Below, piece by piece: positions 16,243 through 25,792 of a DNA stretch of 64,000 nt; position 1 is the stretch's first letter, and every line of letters starts with the position of its first letter. The translations under genes and the position numbers were made by a program. This DNA comes from Citricoccus alkalitolerans (lineage in GTDB: Bacteria; Actinomycetota; Actinomycetes; Actinomycetales; Micrococcaceae). The stretch spans positions 1,926,543 through 1,990,542 of the forward strand of contig NZ_BAAALH010000002.1 of the NCBI RefSeq assembly GCF_039528175.1. The letters are read 5' to 3'. The notes beneath the pieces were generated by a model. It searched no databases and was not told the DNA's origin. It worked only from the letters and a program-made list of their open reading frames with translations.

Positions 16243-17877
16243 GTGCGTAAGGTCTCGGTGGCCACCACCATCATGTCCGGCTTCGACCACGTCTCCGGAC
16301 TCGAGCGTCTGCGCGGGCCCGTCACGGTGATACGCCGTTGCGAGAGCCTCGCTGAACTGATCTCGATGGCTCGCGCTGGTCTGGCAGACGTCGTGCTCGT
16401 GGCCGGTGACACCGAACAACTCACCTTGACGTTCATGGAGTCCCTGAGTGCCGGAGGTGCGAGTACTCGAACTGCCGCGGTGGTGGCACTCAGCGAGGTG
16501 GCTGCTGAACGCGACCGCCTCACCGGACTCGGTATCCCGGTGGCATCCCCGGATCTGGGCCCAGCGGAACTGGCCACGCTGCTGGCCGACGCGGCTTCCC
16601 AAGATCAGCAACGCCAGCGTGTCACGTCCGAACCCGAAGCTCGCGGCCGTGGGCGCCGTGCCGCCCAGAACGGCGCTGACGACTTCACCGGGCCCGAGTA
16701 CACGACGACGCCGGCCGGCCCGGCCGATGACCGGGTTCTCGCCCCCGGCTCGAGAGTCGACCAAGACCAGACTCTGTCATCCTCCGTCACGGGTGCTGAC
16801 GCCGTCCGAGTCGGCGCAGAACTGGACAGAGCAGAGTGGGACGGAGCAGACCGGGGTGACGCCGGCCCGGCTGGCGTGGTCGTGCCTGGCGTCCCGGGTC
16901 CGGGCCCCGGCGACGAGTCGGATACGGACGTCCTGTCCGATCGGGACGGCGATCGGGAGCCCCCGGGCCCCGGGGGAGTTGCAACGGAACCCGCGGCACC
17001 ACCCCGGATGACCGCCGTCTGGGGCCCTGCTGGAAGCCCGGGACGCACCACGGTGGCGGTCAACCTGGCGGTGGAGCTGGCCCTCTCCGGGCGCAGGACT
17101 CTGCTGATCGACCTGGACACCTATGCGGCCTCCGCGGGCATCCATCTGGGCCTGCTGGACGAATCGGCGGGCATCGCCCAAGCCTGCCGGACGGCTGACC
17201 AGGGAAGGATCACTCCTGAAGGTGTCGGGCGAGCAGCGCTCAGGGCACGTGTGGCGGGGGCCTCCCTGCAGGTGCTCACGGGCCTGACTCGTGCGGACCG
17301 GTGGCCGGAACTGCGCCGCGCCGCCCTGGACGATGTGCTGGAGGCAGCCACCGCCGGCTGGGACGAGGTCGTTCTCGACTGTGGTTTCTGCCTGGAGGAG
17401 GACGAGGAACTGAGCTTCGACATCCCCGCCCCACAGCGCAACGCGGCCACGTTGGCCGGGTTGGCCGCCGCGGACCGAGTCCTGGCCGTCGGCACCGGCG
17501 ACCCGGTGGGGCTGCCCCGCCTCATTCACGGCCTGGACGAGTTGAGCCTGCACGTGGACATCGTGGAGCGAAGCCGGGTCGAGGTGGTCGTCAACCAGGT
17601 CCGGCCGGATGCCTCGGGGGTCGCCCCGCGATCACAGATCACCGGCGTCCTCGACCGGTTCGGCGGTTCCTGGACCGTCGCAGGGTTCCTGCCCTGGGAC
17701 CGCCGGACCTTGGACCGTGCGCTGCTCGGCGGGCAGGTGCTGGCCGAGGCCGCGCCGAAGTCGGCCTTGCGCCGCGCCGTGGCCCGGCTGGCCGGTACGG
17801 CCGCCGGAAGCCTACAGACGGGACCCTCCACGGCCGCCGTCGGACAGGGTCTGCGGACGTTGCTGCGGCGCAGCTGA
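16243..17877 (+). CDS. CpaE/ParA-like P-loop ATPase
   Basis: 544 residues. Residues 1-115 resemble the degenerate receiver-like domain of CpaE. An acidic low-complexity linker rich in Pro, Gly, Asp (about 120-245) follows. The ParA/MinD-like domain starts at about 255 with MTAVWGPAGSPGRTTVAVNL. The deviant Walker A has Arg where most family members have the P-loop Lys (GRTT for GKTT). A DLDTYAASAG segment fits the next motif. The role may be polar positioning or assembly together with the SAF protein. The GTG at 16243 is preferred because AGGAG (16233-16237) is five bases upstream; GTG at 16237 is the alternative. Confidence 0.8.
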   Translation: MRKVSVATTIMSGFDHVSGLERLRGPVTVIRRCESLAELISMARAGLADVVLVAGDTEQLTLTFMESLSAGGASTRTAAVVALSEVAAERDRLTGLGIPVASPDLGPAELATLLADAASQDQQRQRVTSEPEARGRGRRAAQNGADDFTGPEYTTTPAGPADDRVLAPGSRVDQDQTLSSSVTGADAVRVGAELDRAEWDGADRGDAGPAGVVVPGVPGPGPGDESDTDVLSDRDGDREPPGPGGVATEPAAPPRMTAVWGPAGSPGRTTVAVNLAVELALSGRRTLLIDLDTYAASAGIHLGLLDESAGIAQACRTADQGRITPEGVGRAALRARVAGASLQVLTGLTRADRWPELRRAALDDVLEAATAGWDEVVLDCGFCLEEDEELSFDIPAPQRNAATLAGLAAADRVLAVGTGDPVGLPRLIHGLDELSLHVDIVERSRVEVVVNQVRPDASGVAPRSQITGVLDRFGGSWTVAGFLPWDRRTLDRALLGGQVLAEAAPKSALRRAVARLAGTAAGSLQTGPSTAAVGQGLRTLLRRS

Positions 17878-17946
17878 ACCCCGGGCCGCTCTGCAGCGGG
17901 CACCCGTCGTTCACGCTTTGACCTGCGTGCCGTTAGGCTCGCCCTA

Positions 17947-20900
17947 GTGGACCAAGGACGTTCCACTCATCCGGTTGCACCCGGCCCAGGTCCGGTGCCT
18001 CCGGTGCAACTGCNNNNNNNNNNNNNNNNNNNNNNNNNNNNNNNNNNNNNNNNNNNNNNNCCTTTGTGGACCGATCAGCAGGCCCCCGGCACCCCGGATG
18101 CCCCCATCGGTCTCGAGCACCTGGCCCGCGCGTACTTCGAGCATGTCTCGGAGGCGGATTTGGCCGAGCTGGACCCACCAACGCGTGAGAGACTCGTCGC
18201 CACGCACGTGGAAATGGCCGCCAGCCGTGGCACCAGCGAAGCGGTCGTGAGGGTAACCCCCAGCCGGCCGCACGGCTTCGTCCAGATCGTGCATGCGGAC
18301 ATGCCCTACCTCGTGGACTCCGTCACGAGTGAGCTGACCCGCCAGGGACACGCCATCCGCATGGTCGCCCATCCGACCGTGATCACCCATCGGGCCAGGG
18401 ACACCGGGCATCTGACCGCTGTTCACCGAGTTCCCACTCAGCAGGGCACCGCCAGCGGTGACACCACGGCAGCGCTCGCTGACCTCGGCCCCCTGGTCGC
18501 CGGTGATGGCGCACGCACCGGGGTCGAGTCCTGGATCGGCGTGCAGACCGTGGGTCCGTTGGACGATGAGGAGGCCGCCCGGCTCGAGAAGGGTCTCGGC
18601 CACGCCCTGGCGGACGTGCGCGCCGCCATCGCCGACGCTGACCGCATGCGCGCGGCAGCCTTCACCGCCGCTCGCACCCTGACGCACGATGCCCCGGCGA
18701 ACGTGCAGAGCGTGCGCGAGAGCAGTGAGTTGCTGAACTGGATGGAGGACGGCCACTTCACGTTCACCGGCTACCGCGAGTACGTGCTGCACAGTGGGGA
18801 CAACGGCCAGGTGCTGGTCCCGGTGGAGGACACCGGCCTGGGCATCCTGCGCCGGCGGCCCACCACGCCGCCGGCACCCCTGTCCATCGCCGGTCGAAAT
18901 CAGATCGAGCGACCCATCCCGCTGATCATCACCAAGGCGAACTCGCGTTCCCGGGTGCAGCGTTCCGCCTATATGGACTACGTGGCGGTGAAGACCTACG
19001 ACCGTGACGGCAAGGTCACCGGTGAACGCCGGTTCGTGGGACTGTGGGATCCCAAGGCGTACTCGGTGTCACTCGAGGACATCCCGCTGGTGCGGGAGAA
19101 GGCCGCCGAGGTGCTGCACCGGTCCGGTTTCCCGCGGGACTCCCACTCCGGTGCCGAACTCCAGCAGATCCTCGAAACCTACCCGCGTGACGAACTGTTC
19201 CAGGTGGGCGTGGATGAGTTGTGGGAGACCTGCCGGCAGATCCTGCAGCTGCAGGAACGCCGCCGTACCAGGCTGTTCTTGCGGCCGGATACCTACGGTC
19301 GCTTCATGAATGCCCTCGTCTTCCTGCCGCGTGACCGCTACAACACGGATGTGCGCGGCCGTATCCAGAATGTGCTCCTCGAAGCTCTGGGCGGGGAATC
19401 CCTGGACTTCCAGGTCAGACTCACCGAATCGGTACTGGCACGTCTGTACTTCCGCATCCGGCTGCCCCGCGAGCGCGAACGCGCCGCACCGGTGGACGCC
19501 AAGGACCTCGAGGACCGGCTCGTCCGGGCCGTCCGATCCTGGAAGGAGGGGGTGGACGAACAGGCGGTCGAGGCGTTCGGCGCCGATTCAGGCGTGGACG
19601 CCGCCCGGTTGTGGGACGAGGCCTTTCCGCCCGCCTACCGGGTGGCCTACGAGATCGACAACGCACTCGAGGACATCGGCCGGTTCAACGGGCTTCCGGG
19701 AGAGGGCGCGCCCGTGGTGCATGTCGTCCCCGAGCACCAGGACGAGCGATCACGGATCGCCGAGGAACGGGTCACGGACCTCACGATCGGGCGAATGAAG
19801 GTCTATTCGGACCGGCCCCGCACACTCACCGAGATCTTGCCCGTGCTGCAGAACCTCGGCCTGTCCGTGTTGGATGAGCGGCCCTTCGAGGTGGAACCGG
19901 CGGACGGACGGAAGTTCTACCTCTACGACTTCGGGTTGGGCTACCCGGTGGGCACTGAATCCGAGGCCACAGCCGGGCTGCTGGAGGACGCGGTCGTCGC
20001 CGCCACCACGGGCGTCTCGGAGTCCGACGCCCTGGATCGCCTCGTCCTCGCCCATGGCCTGGATTTCAGAACGGTGAGCGTGCTGCGCGCCTACGCGAAG
20101 TACCTGCGGCTGCTCGGGATGCAAAACTCCTTCGACTTCATGGCGGACGCTCTCTTGTCCCACGAAGCCGTGACGCGGGCCCTGGTCGACTACTTCTTCA
20201 CCCGTTTCGATCCCACGACCCCCTCGGCCGCAGGTGACGACGGCCCGGATGCCGGAGAGACCCGTCGTCAGAGCTTGGAACAGGTCCGTGAACAGGCCGA
20301 CGAGGCGCTGGAGGCCGTGGCCACCCTGGACGCCGAACGCGTGCTGCGGGGCTTCCTGACTGTCATGCAGGCCACCCAGCGCACCAACTTCTTCCAAGGG
20401 CATCGGCGCCTGAGCTTCAAGATCGCGACCTCGGAGATCGATTTCGCCCCGCAGCCCCGGCCCTCGCGGGAGATCTGGGTGTACGACCCGGAGGTCGAGG
20501 GCGTGCACCTGCGCTTCGGTCCCATCGCACGCGGCGGCTTGCGCTGGTCGGACCGCCGGGAGGATTTCCGCACTGAGGTCCTCGGACTCGTCAAGGCCCA
20601 GCAGGTCAAGAACGCCGTCATCGTCCCCACCGGGGCCAAGGGCGGTTTCTTCGCCAAGCGGCTGCCGGACCCGACGGTGGACCGCGGTGCCTGGATGGAG
20701 GCGGGCCGGGAGGCATACCGGACCTTCATCCGCGGCCTGCTGGACATCACCGACCAGCAGTCGCGCAGCACCGACGGAACTGAGATGGTCTTCTCCACCC
20801 GAGAGCGGATCGTGCGCTATGACGAGGACGACGCCTACCTCGTGGTGGCGGCGGACAAGGGCACGGCGTCCTTCTCCGACACCGCCAACGCCATCTCCGC

Positions 20901-22959
20901 CGAGTATGGCCACTGGCTGGGTGACGCGTTCGCCTCCGGCGGTTCGGTGGGCTATGACCACAAGGCGATGGGCATCACCGCCCGGGGCGCCTGGGAATCG
21001 GTCAAGAGTCACTTCGCGTCACTCGGCCGGGACACCCAGACCGAGGACTTCACCGTGGTGGGGATCGGGGACATGTCGGGTGACGTGTTCGGGAACGGCA
21101 TGCTGCTGTCCGAACACATCCGGCTGGTGGCCGCGTTTAACCATCTGCACATCTTCCTGGATCCGACTCCGGACCCAGCCGTGTCCTTCGCCGAGCGCCA
21201 GCGGCTGTTCGACCTGCCCCGGTCCTCATGGTCCGACTATGACGCGTCGTTGCTCAGCGAGGGCGGCGGCGTGTATGACCGCAACGCCAAGTCGGTCCCG
21301 GTGAGCGCGCAGGTCCGGGAGCTGCTCGACCTGCCGTCGAGCACGACCGAGTTGAGGCCCAACGAACTGCTTCAGACGATTCTGAAGGCTCCCGTGGACC
21401 TGCTGTACAACGGTGGCATCGGTACCTACGTGAAGGGAGAGACAGAGGTCCACGCCGAGGTCGGAGACCGGGCCAACAATGCCATTCGCATCAACGGCAG
21501 TGAGTTGCGTGCGGCCGTCGTGGGGGAGGGCGGCAACCTCGGCTTCACCCAGCGCGGGAGGATCGAGGCCAGCCTGTCCGGGGTGTTGATCAACACGGAC
21601 GCGATCGACAATTCGGCCGGGGTGGACTGTTCTGACCACGAGGTCAACATCAAGATCATGGTGGATCAGCTGGTCTCGACCGGCGCGTTGGACGCCGAGG
21701 ACCGGTCCGGCCTGCTGGAGTCCATGACGGATGAGGTCGCAGAGCTGGTCCTGACAACGAACGTGGACCAGAACACCCTGTTGCGCAATGACTCGCAGAA
21801 GGTGTCGGAATGGTTGCCGAGCTTCGAGCGGCACATCCGGTGGCTGGTCGAGCATGCGGACCTGGACCGTGAGCTCGAAGACCTGCCCAGTGATCACGAA
21901 CTGGGTCAACGCCTCGAGCAGGGCCAGTCCCTGGTCACGCCTGAATTGGCGGTGCTGGTGGCCTACGCGAAGACGAACCTGTCCGACCAGTTGCTGGACT
22001 CGGCCCTGCCGGACGATCCCTGGTATGACCGAACCCTGGATGCATACTTTCCGTCCGCACTGCGGGACCGGTATGCCGAGCAGATCCAGCAGCACCCGCT
22101 GCGCCGGGAGATCATCGCCACCGTTGTGGCCAATGACGTGGTCAACACCGGCGGCACCACCTTCGTGTTCCGGGCCATGGAGGAGACGGGGGCGGATGCC
22201 GCAACCGTGGTCGCCGCCTACTCGGCGATGAAGGAGATCTACGGTTACGGCGACTACTTCGAGTCGATCCGGGCGCTGCCTGCCAGCGTGGACAGCGAGG
22301 TCAGGGCCCGTGTCTACCTCGATGCCCGCAGACTCCTGGACCGGGCGGTGCGATGGCTCGTCAACCACCGGGCGGAGGGCGAGGGCATCGGCGCGGTCGT
22401 CGAGTACTACGCCGCCCCACTCCAGACTCTCGTCGCGGACCTGCCCCAACTGATGCAGGGCCAGGACGCCGAACGCTTCGCGGAATGGCGGGATGCCTCC
22501 CTGGAGGCAGGCCTGCCCGCAGACCTGGCCATCCGGCGGTCCGTCCTGTTCGAGTCCTTCGGTCTGCTGGACGTGGTCCGCCTGGCCCGGCAGACCGGAA
22601 GGGAACCGCGGCACGTGGCGGACGTCTACTTCCGTCTCTACGACCGGTTCGACGCTGAGGGGATGCTCAACCTGATCACGGACCTGCCCCGCAGTGGACG
22701 CTGGAAGGCGCTGGCCCGTGCCGCCCTGAGGGATGACCTATACGCCCTGATCGTCAACGTCACCACCGATGTCCTGACCGGCGGGACCGGGACGGACGCG
22801 GACGACGGGGCCCGCCTGGTCGAGGCCTGGGAGAAGGAGAACGCCACCCGGCTGGAGCGGGCCGAACGCTTCCTCGAGGAGATCCGTGCGTCGGGCTCGG
22901 ACGATCTGGCCTCGCTCTCCGTGGCGTTGCGCCAACTGAGATCGGTGGCGGCCCAGTAG
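17947..22959 (+). CDS. gdh: NAD-specific glutamate dehydrogenase, large (180 kDa) type
   Basis: About 1,670 codons, the length of the L-180 class (GdhB of Pseudomonas, Streptomyces). It oxidises glutamate to 2-oxoglutarate and ammonia with NAD. The N-terminal half holds ACT-like regulatory segments (HADMPYLVDSVTSELTRQGH). The catalytic core is central, with GPIARGGLRWSDRREDFRTE, the substrate-lysine motif PTGAKGGFFAKRL and VVGIGDMSGDVFGNGMLLS. A helical C-terminal region follows. A 47-base N run cuts residues about 23-38, and the exact start is uncertain. The GTG at 17947 lies seven bases after TAGGCT (17934-17939), fitting a leaderless start. In mycobacteria the enzyme is inhibited by GarA. 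Confidence 0.95.
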   Translation: MDQGRSTHPVAPGPGPVPPVQLXXXXXXXXXXXXXXXXPLWTDQQAPGTPDAPIGLEHLARAYFEHVSEADLAELDPPTRERLVATHVEMAASRGTSEAVVRVTPSRPHGFVQIVHADMPYLVDSVTSELTRQGHAIRMVAHPTVITHRARDTGHLTAVHRVPTQQGTASGDTTAALADLGPLVAGDGARTGVESWIGVQTVGPLDDEEAARLEKGLGHALADVRAAIADADRMRAAAFTAARTLTHDAPANVQSVRESSELLNWMEDGHFTFTGYREYVLHSGDNGQVLVPVEDTGLGILRRRPTTPPAPLSIAGRNQIERPIPLIITKANSRSRVQRSAYMDYVAVKTYDRDGKVTGERRFVGLWDPKAYSVSLEDIPLVREKAAEVLHRSGFPRDSHSGAELQQILETYPRDELFQVGVDELWETCRQILQLQERRRTRLFLRPDTYGRFMNALVFLPRDRYNTDVRGRIQNVLLEALGGESLDFQVRLTESVLARLYFRIRLPRERERAAPVDAKDLEDRLVRAVRSWKEGVDEQAVEAFGADSGVDAARLWDEAFPPAYRVAYEIDNALEDIGRFNGLPGEGAPVVHVVPEHQDERSRIAEERVTDLTIGRMKVYSDRPRTLTEILPVLQNLGLSVLDERPFEVEPADGRKFYLYDFGLGYPVGTESEATAGLLEDAVVAATTGVSESDALDRLVLAHGLDFRTVSVLRAYAKYLRLLGMQNSFDFMADALLSHEAVTRALVDYFFTRFDPTTPSAAGDDGPDAGETRRQSLEQVREQADEALEAVATLDAERVLRGFLTVMQATQRTNFFQGHRRLSFKIATSEIDFAPQPRPSREIWVYDPEVEGVHLRFGPIARGGLRWSDRREDFRTEVLGLVKAQQVKNAVIVPTGAKGGFFAKRLPDPTVDRGAWMEAGREAYRTFIRGLLDITDQQSRSTDGTEMVFSTRERIVRYDEDDAYLVVAADKGTASFSDTANAISAEYGHWLGDAFASGGSVGYDHKAMGITARGAWESVKSHFASLGRDTQTEDFTVVGIGDMSGDVFGNGMLLSEHIRLVAAFNHLHIFLDPTPDPAVSFAERQRLFDLPRSSWSDYDASLLSEGGGVYDRNAKSVPVSAQVRELLDLPSSTTELRPNELLQTILKAPVDLLYNGGIGTYVKGETEVHAEVGDRANNAIRINGSELRAAVVGEGGNLGFTQRGRIEASLSGVLINTDAIDNSAGVDCSDHEVNIKIMVDQLVSTGALDAEDRSGLLESMTDEVAELVLTTNVDQNTLLRNDSQKVSEWLPSFERHIRWLVEHADLDRELEDLPSDHELGQRLEQGQSLVTPELAVLVAYAKTNLSDQLLDSALPDDPWYDRTLDAYFPSALRDRYAEQIQQHPLRREIIATVVANDVVNTGGTTFVFRAMEETGADAATVVAAYSAMKEIYGYGDYFESIRALPASVDSEVRARVYLDARRLLDRAVRWLVNHRAEGEGIGAVVEYYAAPLQTLVADLPQLMQGQDAERFAEWRDASLEAGLPADLAIRRSVLFESFGLLDVVRLARQTGREPRHVADVYFRLYDRFDAEGMLNLITDLPRSGRWKALARAALRDDLYALIVNVTTDVLTGGTGTDADDGARLVEAWEKENATRLERAERFLEEIRASGSDDLASLSVALRQLRSVAAQ
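18014..18060. other. Assembly gap (47 N)
   Basis: Unresolved bases inside the 5' part of the glutamate dehydrogenase gene. The left edge directly follows an inverted repeat, GTTGCACC (17974-17981) and GGTGCAAC (18003-18010), whose hairpin may have blocked sequencing. 47 is not a multiple of three, yet the frame continues, so the length may be real. Confidence 0.99.
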
Positions 22960-22968
22960 AACTGATCC

Positions 22969-24606
22969 ATGGCCTTGTTCACCGACCCCCTCCACGACGA
23001 CCCCACTCTGGCGGAGGGCGATGTCGACTGGCTGCACATGGTGGTCGGTGAGTGGCAACTCATCGCTGATCTGGACTTCGCGGACCTGGTGCTGTGGTAT
23101 CCGGTTGCGGGCTCGGAGGTCACCGGCCGCGGTTTCGTGGCCCTGGCCCAGGCCCGGCCCTTCACCTCACAGACCTCCCTGCACCGGGACATCGTGGGCA
23201 GCCGGGTCCGGAGCGACCTGAAGTCCCTGGTGGACCAGGCCTGGACCACCGGGGAGCCGACGGCGACGGCACCTTCGGTGCACGGTCCGGACAGCTCCAT
23301 GCGGGTGGCGGTGTGGCCCGTGGTCCGCCTCCACCGGAGCATCGGGGTGGTCACGGTCCACCAGAACCTCACGGGCCAGCGCACGCCGTCCCGGCTCGAG
23401 CTGGTCTACCGGGAGAGCGCCACGCACCTGCTGACCATGCTGTCCCGCGGTCAATGGCCGGAGACGGACGACCCCGTCAGCGGCTCTCACCGGGGTTCAC
23501 CCCGGGTCGGTGACGGTGTCCTGCGCCTGACGGCCGAGGGGTTGGTGGATTTCGCCACCCCGAACGCCGTCTCGGCCTTCCGCCGGTTGGGGGAGACCGA
23601 GCCTCTGGAGGGGCGGTCCCTGGCGAGGATGGTCACTGACCTGCAAGATGAGCGCCGACCTGTGGACGAGTCCCTGCCGCTGGTCCTGACGGGCAAGGCC
23701 GCGGCCCGCGCCGAGTTGGAGGTCCGCTCGGTCAATCTCACCCTGCACACGGTGCCGCTGCGTGACGACGCGGGCCGTTTCGGGGCGTTGGTGCTCCTGC
23801 GGGACGTCACGGAGCTGCGTCGGCGGGAGCAGCAGCTCATCGGCAAGGACGCCACCATCCGTGAGATCCACCACCGCGTGAAGAACAATCTCCAGACCGT
23901 GGGGTCCCTGCTGCGCATGCAGTCGCGGCGGATGCACTCAGAGGAGGCGAAGAAGGGCCTGGAGCAGGCGATGCGCCGGGTGGACACGATCGCCCTGGTC
24001 CACGAGACGCTGTCCCGGGGCCTGGAGCAGCAGGTGGACATGGACTCCCTGCTGGGGCGCCAGTTCCGGCTCGCTGTGGAGGTTGCCGGTGACGGCCGGG
24101 AGGTCAGCACGGAGTTCCGCGGCGGTTTCGGCCAATTGCCCTCCGAGCTGGCGACCCCCTTGGCCTTGGTGATCAACGAACTCGCCATGAACGCGGTGGA
24201 ACACGGGATCGGGCCGGAGGGCGGCCAGGTGGGGCTCTCGGCGCGGCGGACGCAGACGCCCTCCGGCGAACGACTGGAGGTCCGCCTCTGGGACAGTGGA
24301 ACGGAGGCGGGCGCGGGGGACCATGGTCGGGTGCCCGACGGCGGCCGCGAGCCTCGGCGGATCGCTGACGGTCCCGAGATGGGCGTCGAGGGCGATTCCC
24401 GGCAAGGCCGGGGAATGAAGAATGAGGGTGAGAAGGTCCAGGGCGAGGCGGCCGGCGTCGCCCCGGCGCCGGGGCCGAGCTCCGGACTTGGCCTGCACAT
24501 CGTCCGCACTCTGGTGGCGGGGGACCTGCGGGGCACCATCGACTGGATGGCGCTGGATTCCGGTGGCACCGAGGTGGTCATCCAGGCACCGGTCCCGGAG
24601 CGCTGA
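22969..24606 (+). CDS. pdtaS: PdtaS-type cytosolic sensor histidine kinase
   Basis: 545 residues, no membrane helix. GAF-like (1-150) and PAS (about 180-285) sensor domains precede a HisKA_2 domain with IREIHHRVKNNLQTV; H301/H302 is the phospho-acceptor motif. The HATPase domain has the N box LVINELAMNAVEHG and ends with GLGLHIVRTLV. PdtaS phosphorylates the ANTAR RNA-binding regulator PdtaR; that partner is not in this window. About 45-50 residues of charged Gly/Glu/Arg-rich sequence are inserted between the N box region and the GLGL lid (24300-24480). It starts 9 bases after gdh and ends at a perfect hairpin. Confidence 0.88.
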   Translation: MALFTDPLHDDPTLAEGDVDWLHMVVGEWQLIADLDFADLVLWYPVAGSEVTGRGFVALAQARPFTSQTSLHRDIVGSRVRSDLKSLVDQAWTTGEPTATAPSVHGPDSSMRVAVWPVVRLHRSIGVVTVHQNLTGQRTPSRLELVYRESATHLLTMLSRGQWPETDDPVSGSHRGSPRVGDGVLRLTAEGLVDFATPNAVSAFRRLGETEPLEGRSLARMVTDLQDERRPVDESLPLVLTGKAAARAELEVRSVNLTLHTVPLRDDAGRFGALVLLRDVTELRRREQQLIGKDATIREIHHRVKNNLQTVGSLLRMQSRRMHSEEAKKGLEQAMRRVDTIALVHETLSRGLEQQVDMDSLLGRQFRLAVEVAGDGREVSTEFRGGFGQLPSELATPLALVINELAMNAVEHGIGPEGGQVGLSARRTQTPSGERLEVRLWDSGTEAGAGDHGRVPDGGREPRRIADGPEMGVEGDSRQGRGMKNEGEKVQGEAAGVAPAPGPSSGLGLHIVRTLVAGDLRGTIDWMALDSGGTEVVIQAPVPER

Positions 24607-24641
24607 TCACCGATGGAGTGCCGAAGGCTATGACAGGACAC

Positions 24642-24679
24642 GCCACAGGCCCTGACCTCACGAGGTCAGGGCCTGTGGC
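24642..24679. terminator. Bidirectional terminator between pdtaS and whiB1
   Basis: A perfect 18-bp inverted repeat (24642-24659 and 24662-24679) with a 2-base centre, effectively a 17-bp stem with a 4-base loop. It lies midway between two convergent genes and can serve both strands. A T tract is absent, as is common in actinobacteria. Confidence 0.88.
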
Positions 24680-24719
24680 CTGGTGCGGTATCCGAGGGGT
24701 TCCCGGTCTGGCTACCGGT

Positions 24720-24968
24720 CTAGGAAGCGCGGCGGGCGCGGGCGGCCCGGCGCTTGAGGGCGCGGCGCTCATCCTCGCTCATGCCGCCCCAGACGCCGGA
24801 GTCCTGTCCCGACTCGATGGCCCACTGCAGGCACGTATCGACCACTTCACAGGTGCGGCAGACAGCCTTGGCCTCTTCGATCTGGAGCAGGGCCGGACCC
24901 GTGTTCCCCACTGGGAAGAAAAGTTCCGGGTCCTTGTCCAGGCACGCTGCCCGGCTACGCCAATCCAT
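24720..24968 (-). CDS. whiB1: WhiB1-type iron-sulfur transcription factor
   Basis: 82 residues. C9, C37, C40 and C46 bind the [4Fe-4S] cluster, and GVWGG (58-62) is the beta-turn that contacts sigma-A. A basic tail (RRALKRRAARARRAS) binds DNA. WhiB1 is essential in mycobacteria and nitric-oxide responsive. GAAGGAG lies about 12 bases before the ATG, a long spacing. The neighbourhood pdtaS-whiB1 is conserved in actinobacteria (Rv3220c/Rv3219). Confidence 0.95.
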   Translation of the reverse strand: MDWRSRAACLDKDPELFFPVGNTGPALLQIEEAKAVCRTCEVVDTCLQWAIESGQDSGVWGGMSEDERRALKRRAARARRAS

Positions 24969-25296
24969 GCTGATCGTTCACTCCTTCGCTGCCGGGCACA
25001 CGGGTGGCCCCGGCAATACTGTCTCGGGTCATCGGACGGTAGTCCTCAAGCGGGGGCTGATCTGTGGCATCCTGCCGATGGCAACAAAAAAGGGCCGTTG
25101 CGACGACCCCCGCTGAACTTCGTGAAATATCTTTTCATGTGGAATACGAGTAAACAAGAGGCCGAGCAGGTTAACTTGCGGTTATCATGCGATGTTGATC
25201 ACAGCGCTGAAGGGGTGCCGTAGACTATTCCGGCCCGCCGTCACCACTGTCAAGGGTGGGGTCATCAGCCTGCAGCGCAACAGAAAGCCGAATGCC
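24969..25296. promoter_or_regulatory. Divergent promoter region between whiB1 and the small membrane protein gene
   Basis: 328 bases without a convincing gene. The centre (25118-25200) is clearly AT-richer than the genome. For the plus-strand gene TTGATC (25195-25200) and TAGACT (25221-25226) are visible, but the 20-base spacing is long. I see no firm whiB1 promoter by eye. A short GCAAC...GTTGC inverted repeat spans 25081-25099. Confidence 0.4.
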
Positions 25297-25728
25297 GTGC
25301 CCACGTCAGAACACCAGGCCACCCCCCGGTCATCGCCCCCTCGGGAACGCGGGCGCCGGCCGCCGACTGTGGTGACATTGACCGTGCTGTTGCTGCTCCA
25401 GGCCATCGCGGTCCTCGGTGTGGCCGTGGTGTTCGCCCTCGAGATCGGCAGCGGCGTGTTGAACCTGGGCGCGCAGATCTTCCTGGTGGTCCTGGTCGCG
25501 GCCGCGGGAGCATGGATCGGTGCTGCCGGCCTGGGCCTGTGGGCCGGCAGGGCTTGGGTCCGGGCCGCGGTGGTGGTGATCGAACTGTTCGCTGTGATCC
25601 TGTCCGTCAGCTTCTTCTCCGCCGGAAATGTGACGACCGGGCTGCTCTTCCTGCTGCCGGCCGCTGGGATCCTGTTCTTGATGTTCAGCCGGCAGGTTGC
25701 CGAGCACCTGGCGGGCCTCCACCGCTGA
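25297..25728 (+). CDS. Small four-helix membrane protein
   Basis: 143 residues from the GTG at 25297. Four hydrophobic helices follow a short basic tail (ERGRRPPTVVTLTVLLLLQAI). The third and fourth helices have WVRAAVVVIELFAVILSVSF and TTGLLFLLPAAGILFLMFS. No known domain is recognised; similar proteins with this layout are common as unknown membrane proteins in Micrococcaceae. The same frame is open from ATG 25192, but that would place the start upstream of the TAGACT promoter box, so the later start is preferred. There is no clear ribosome-binding site. It ends before a strong hairpin. Confidence 0.6.
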   Translation: MPTSEHQATPRSSPPRERGRRPPTVVTLTVLLLLQAIAVLGVAVVFALEIGSGVLNLGAQIFLVVLVAAAGAWIGAAGLGLWAGRAWVRAAVVVIELFAVILSVSFFSAGNVTTGLLFLLPAAGILFLMFSRQVAEHLAGLHR

Positions 25729-25792
25729 CGGCGCGTACCCGGACGGTGACTCGCCGCGGCCAGTGTCGAGGCCAGTCGAGGCATGCAGACGC

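Noticed and set aside
17037..17060. Frameshift or error in the CpaE-like P-loop
   Set aside because: Frame and downstream conservation are intact, so the Arg appears genuine.
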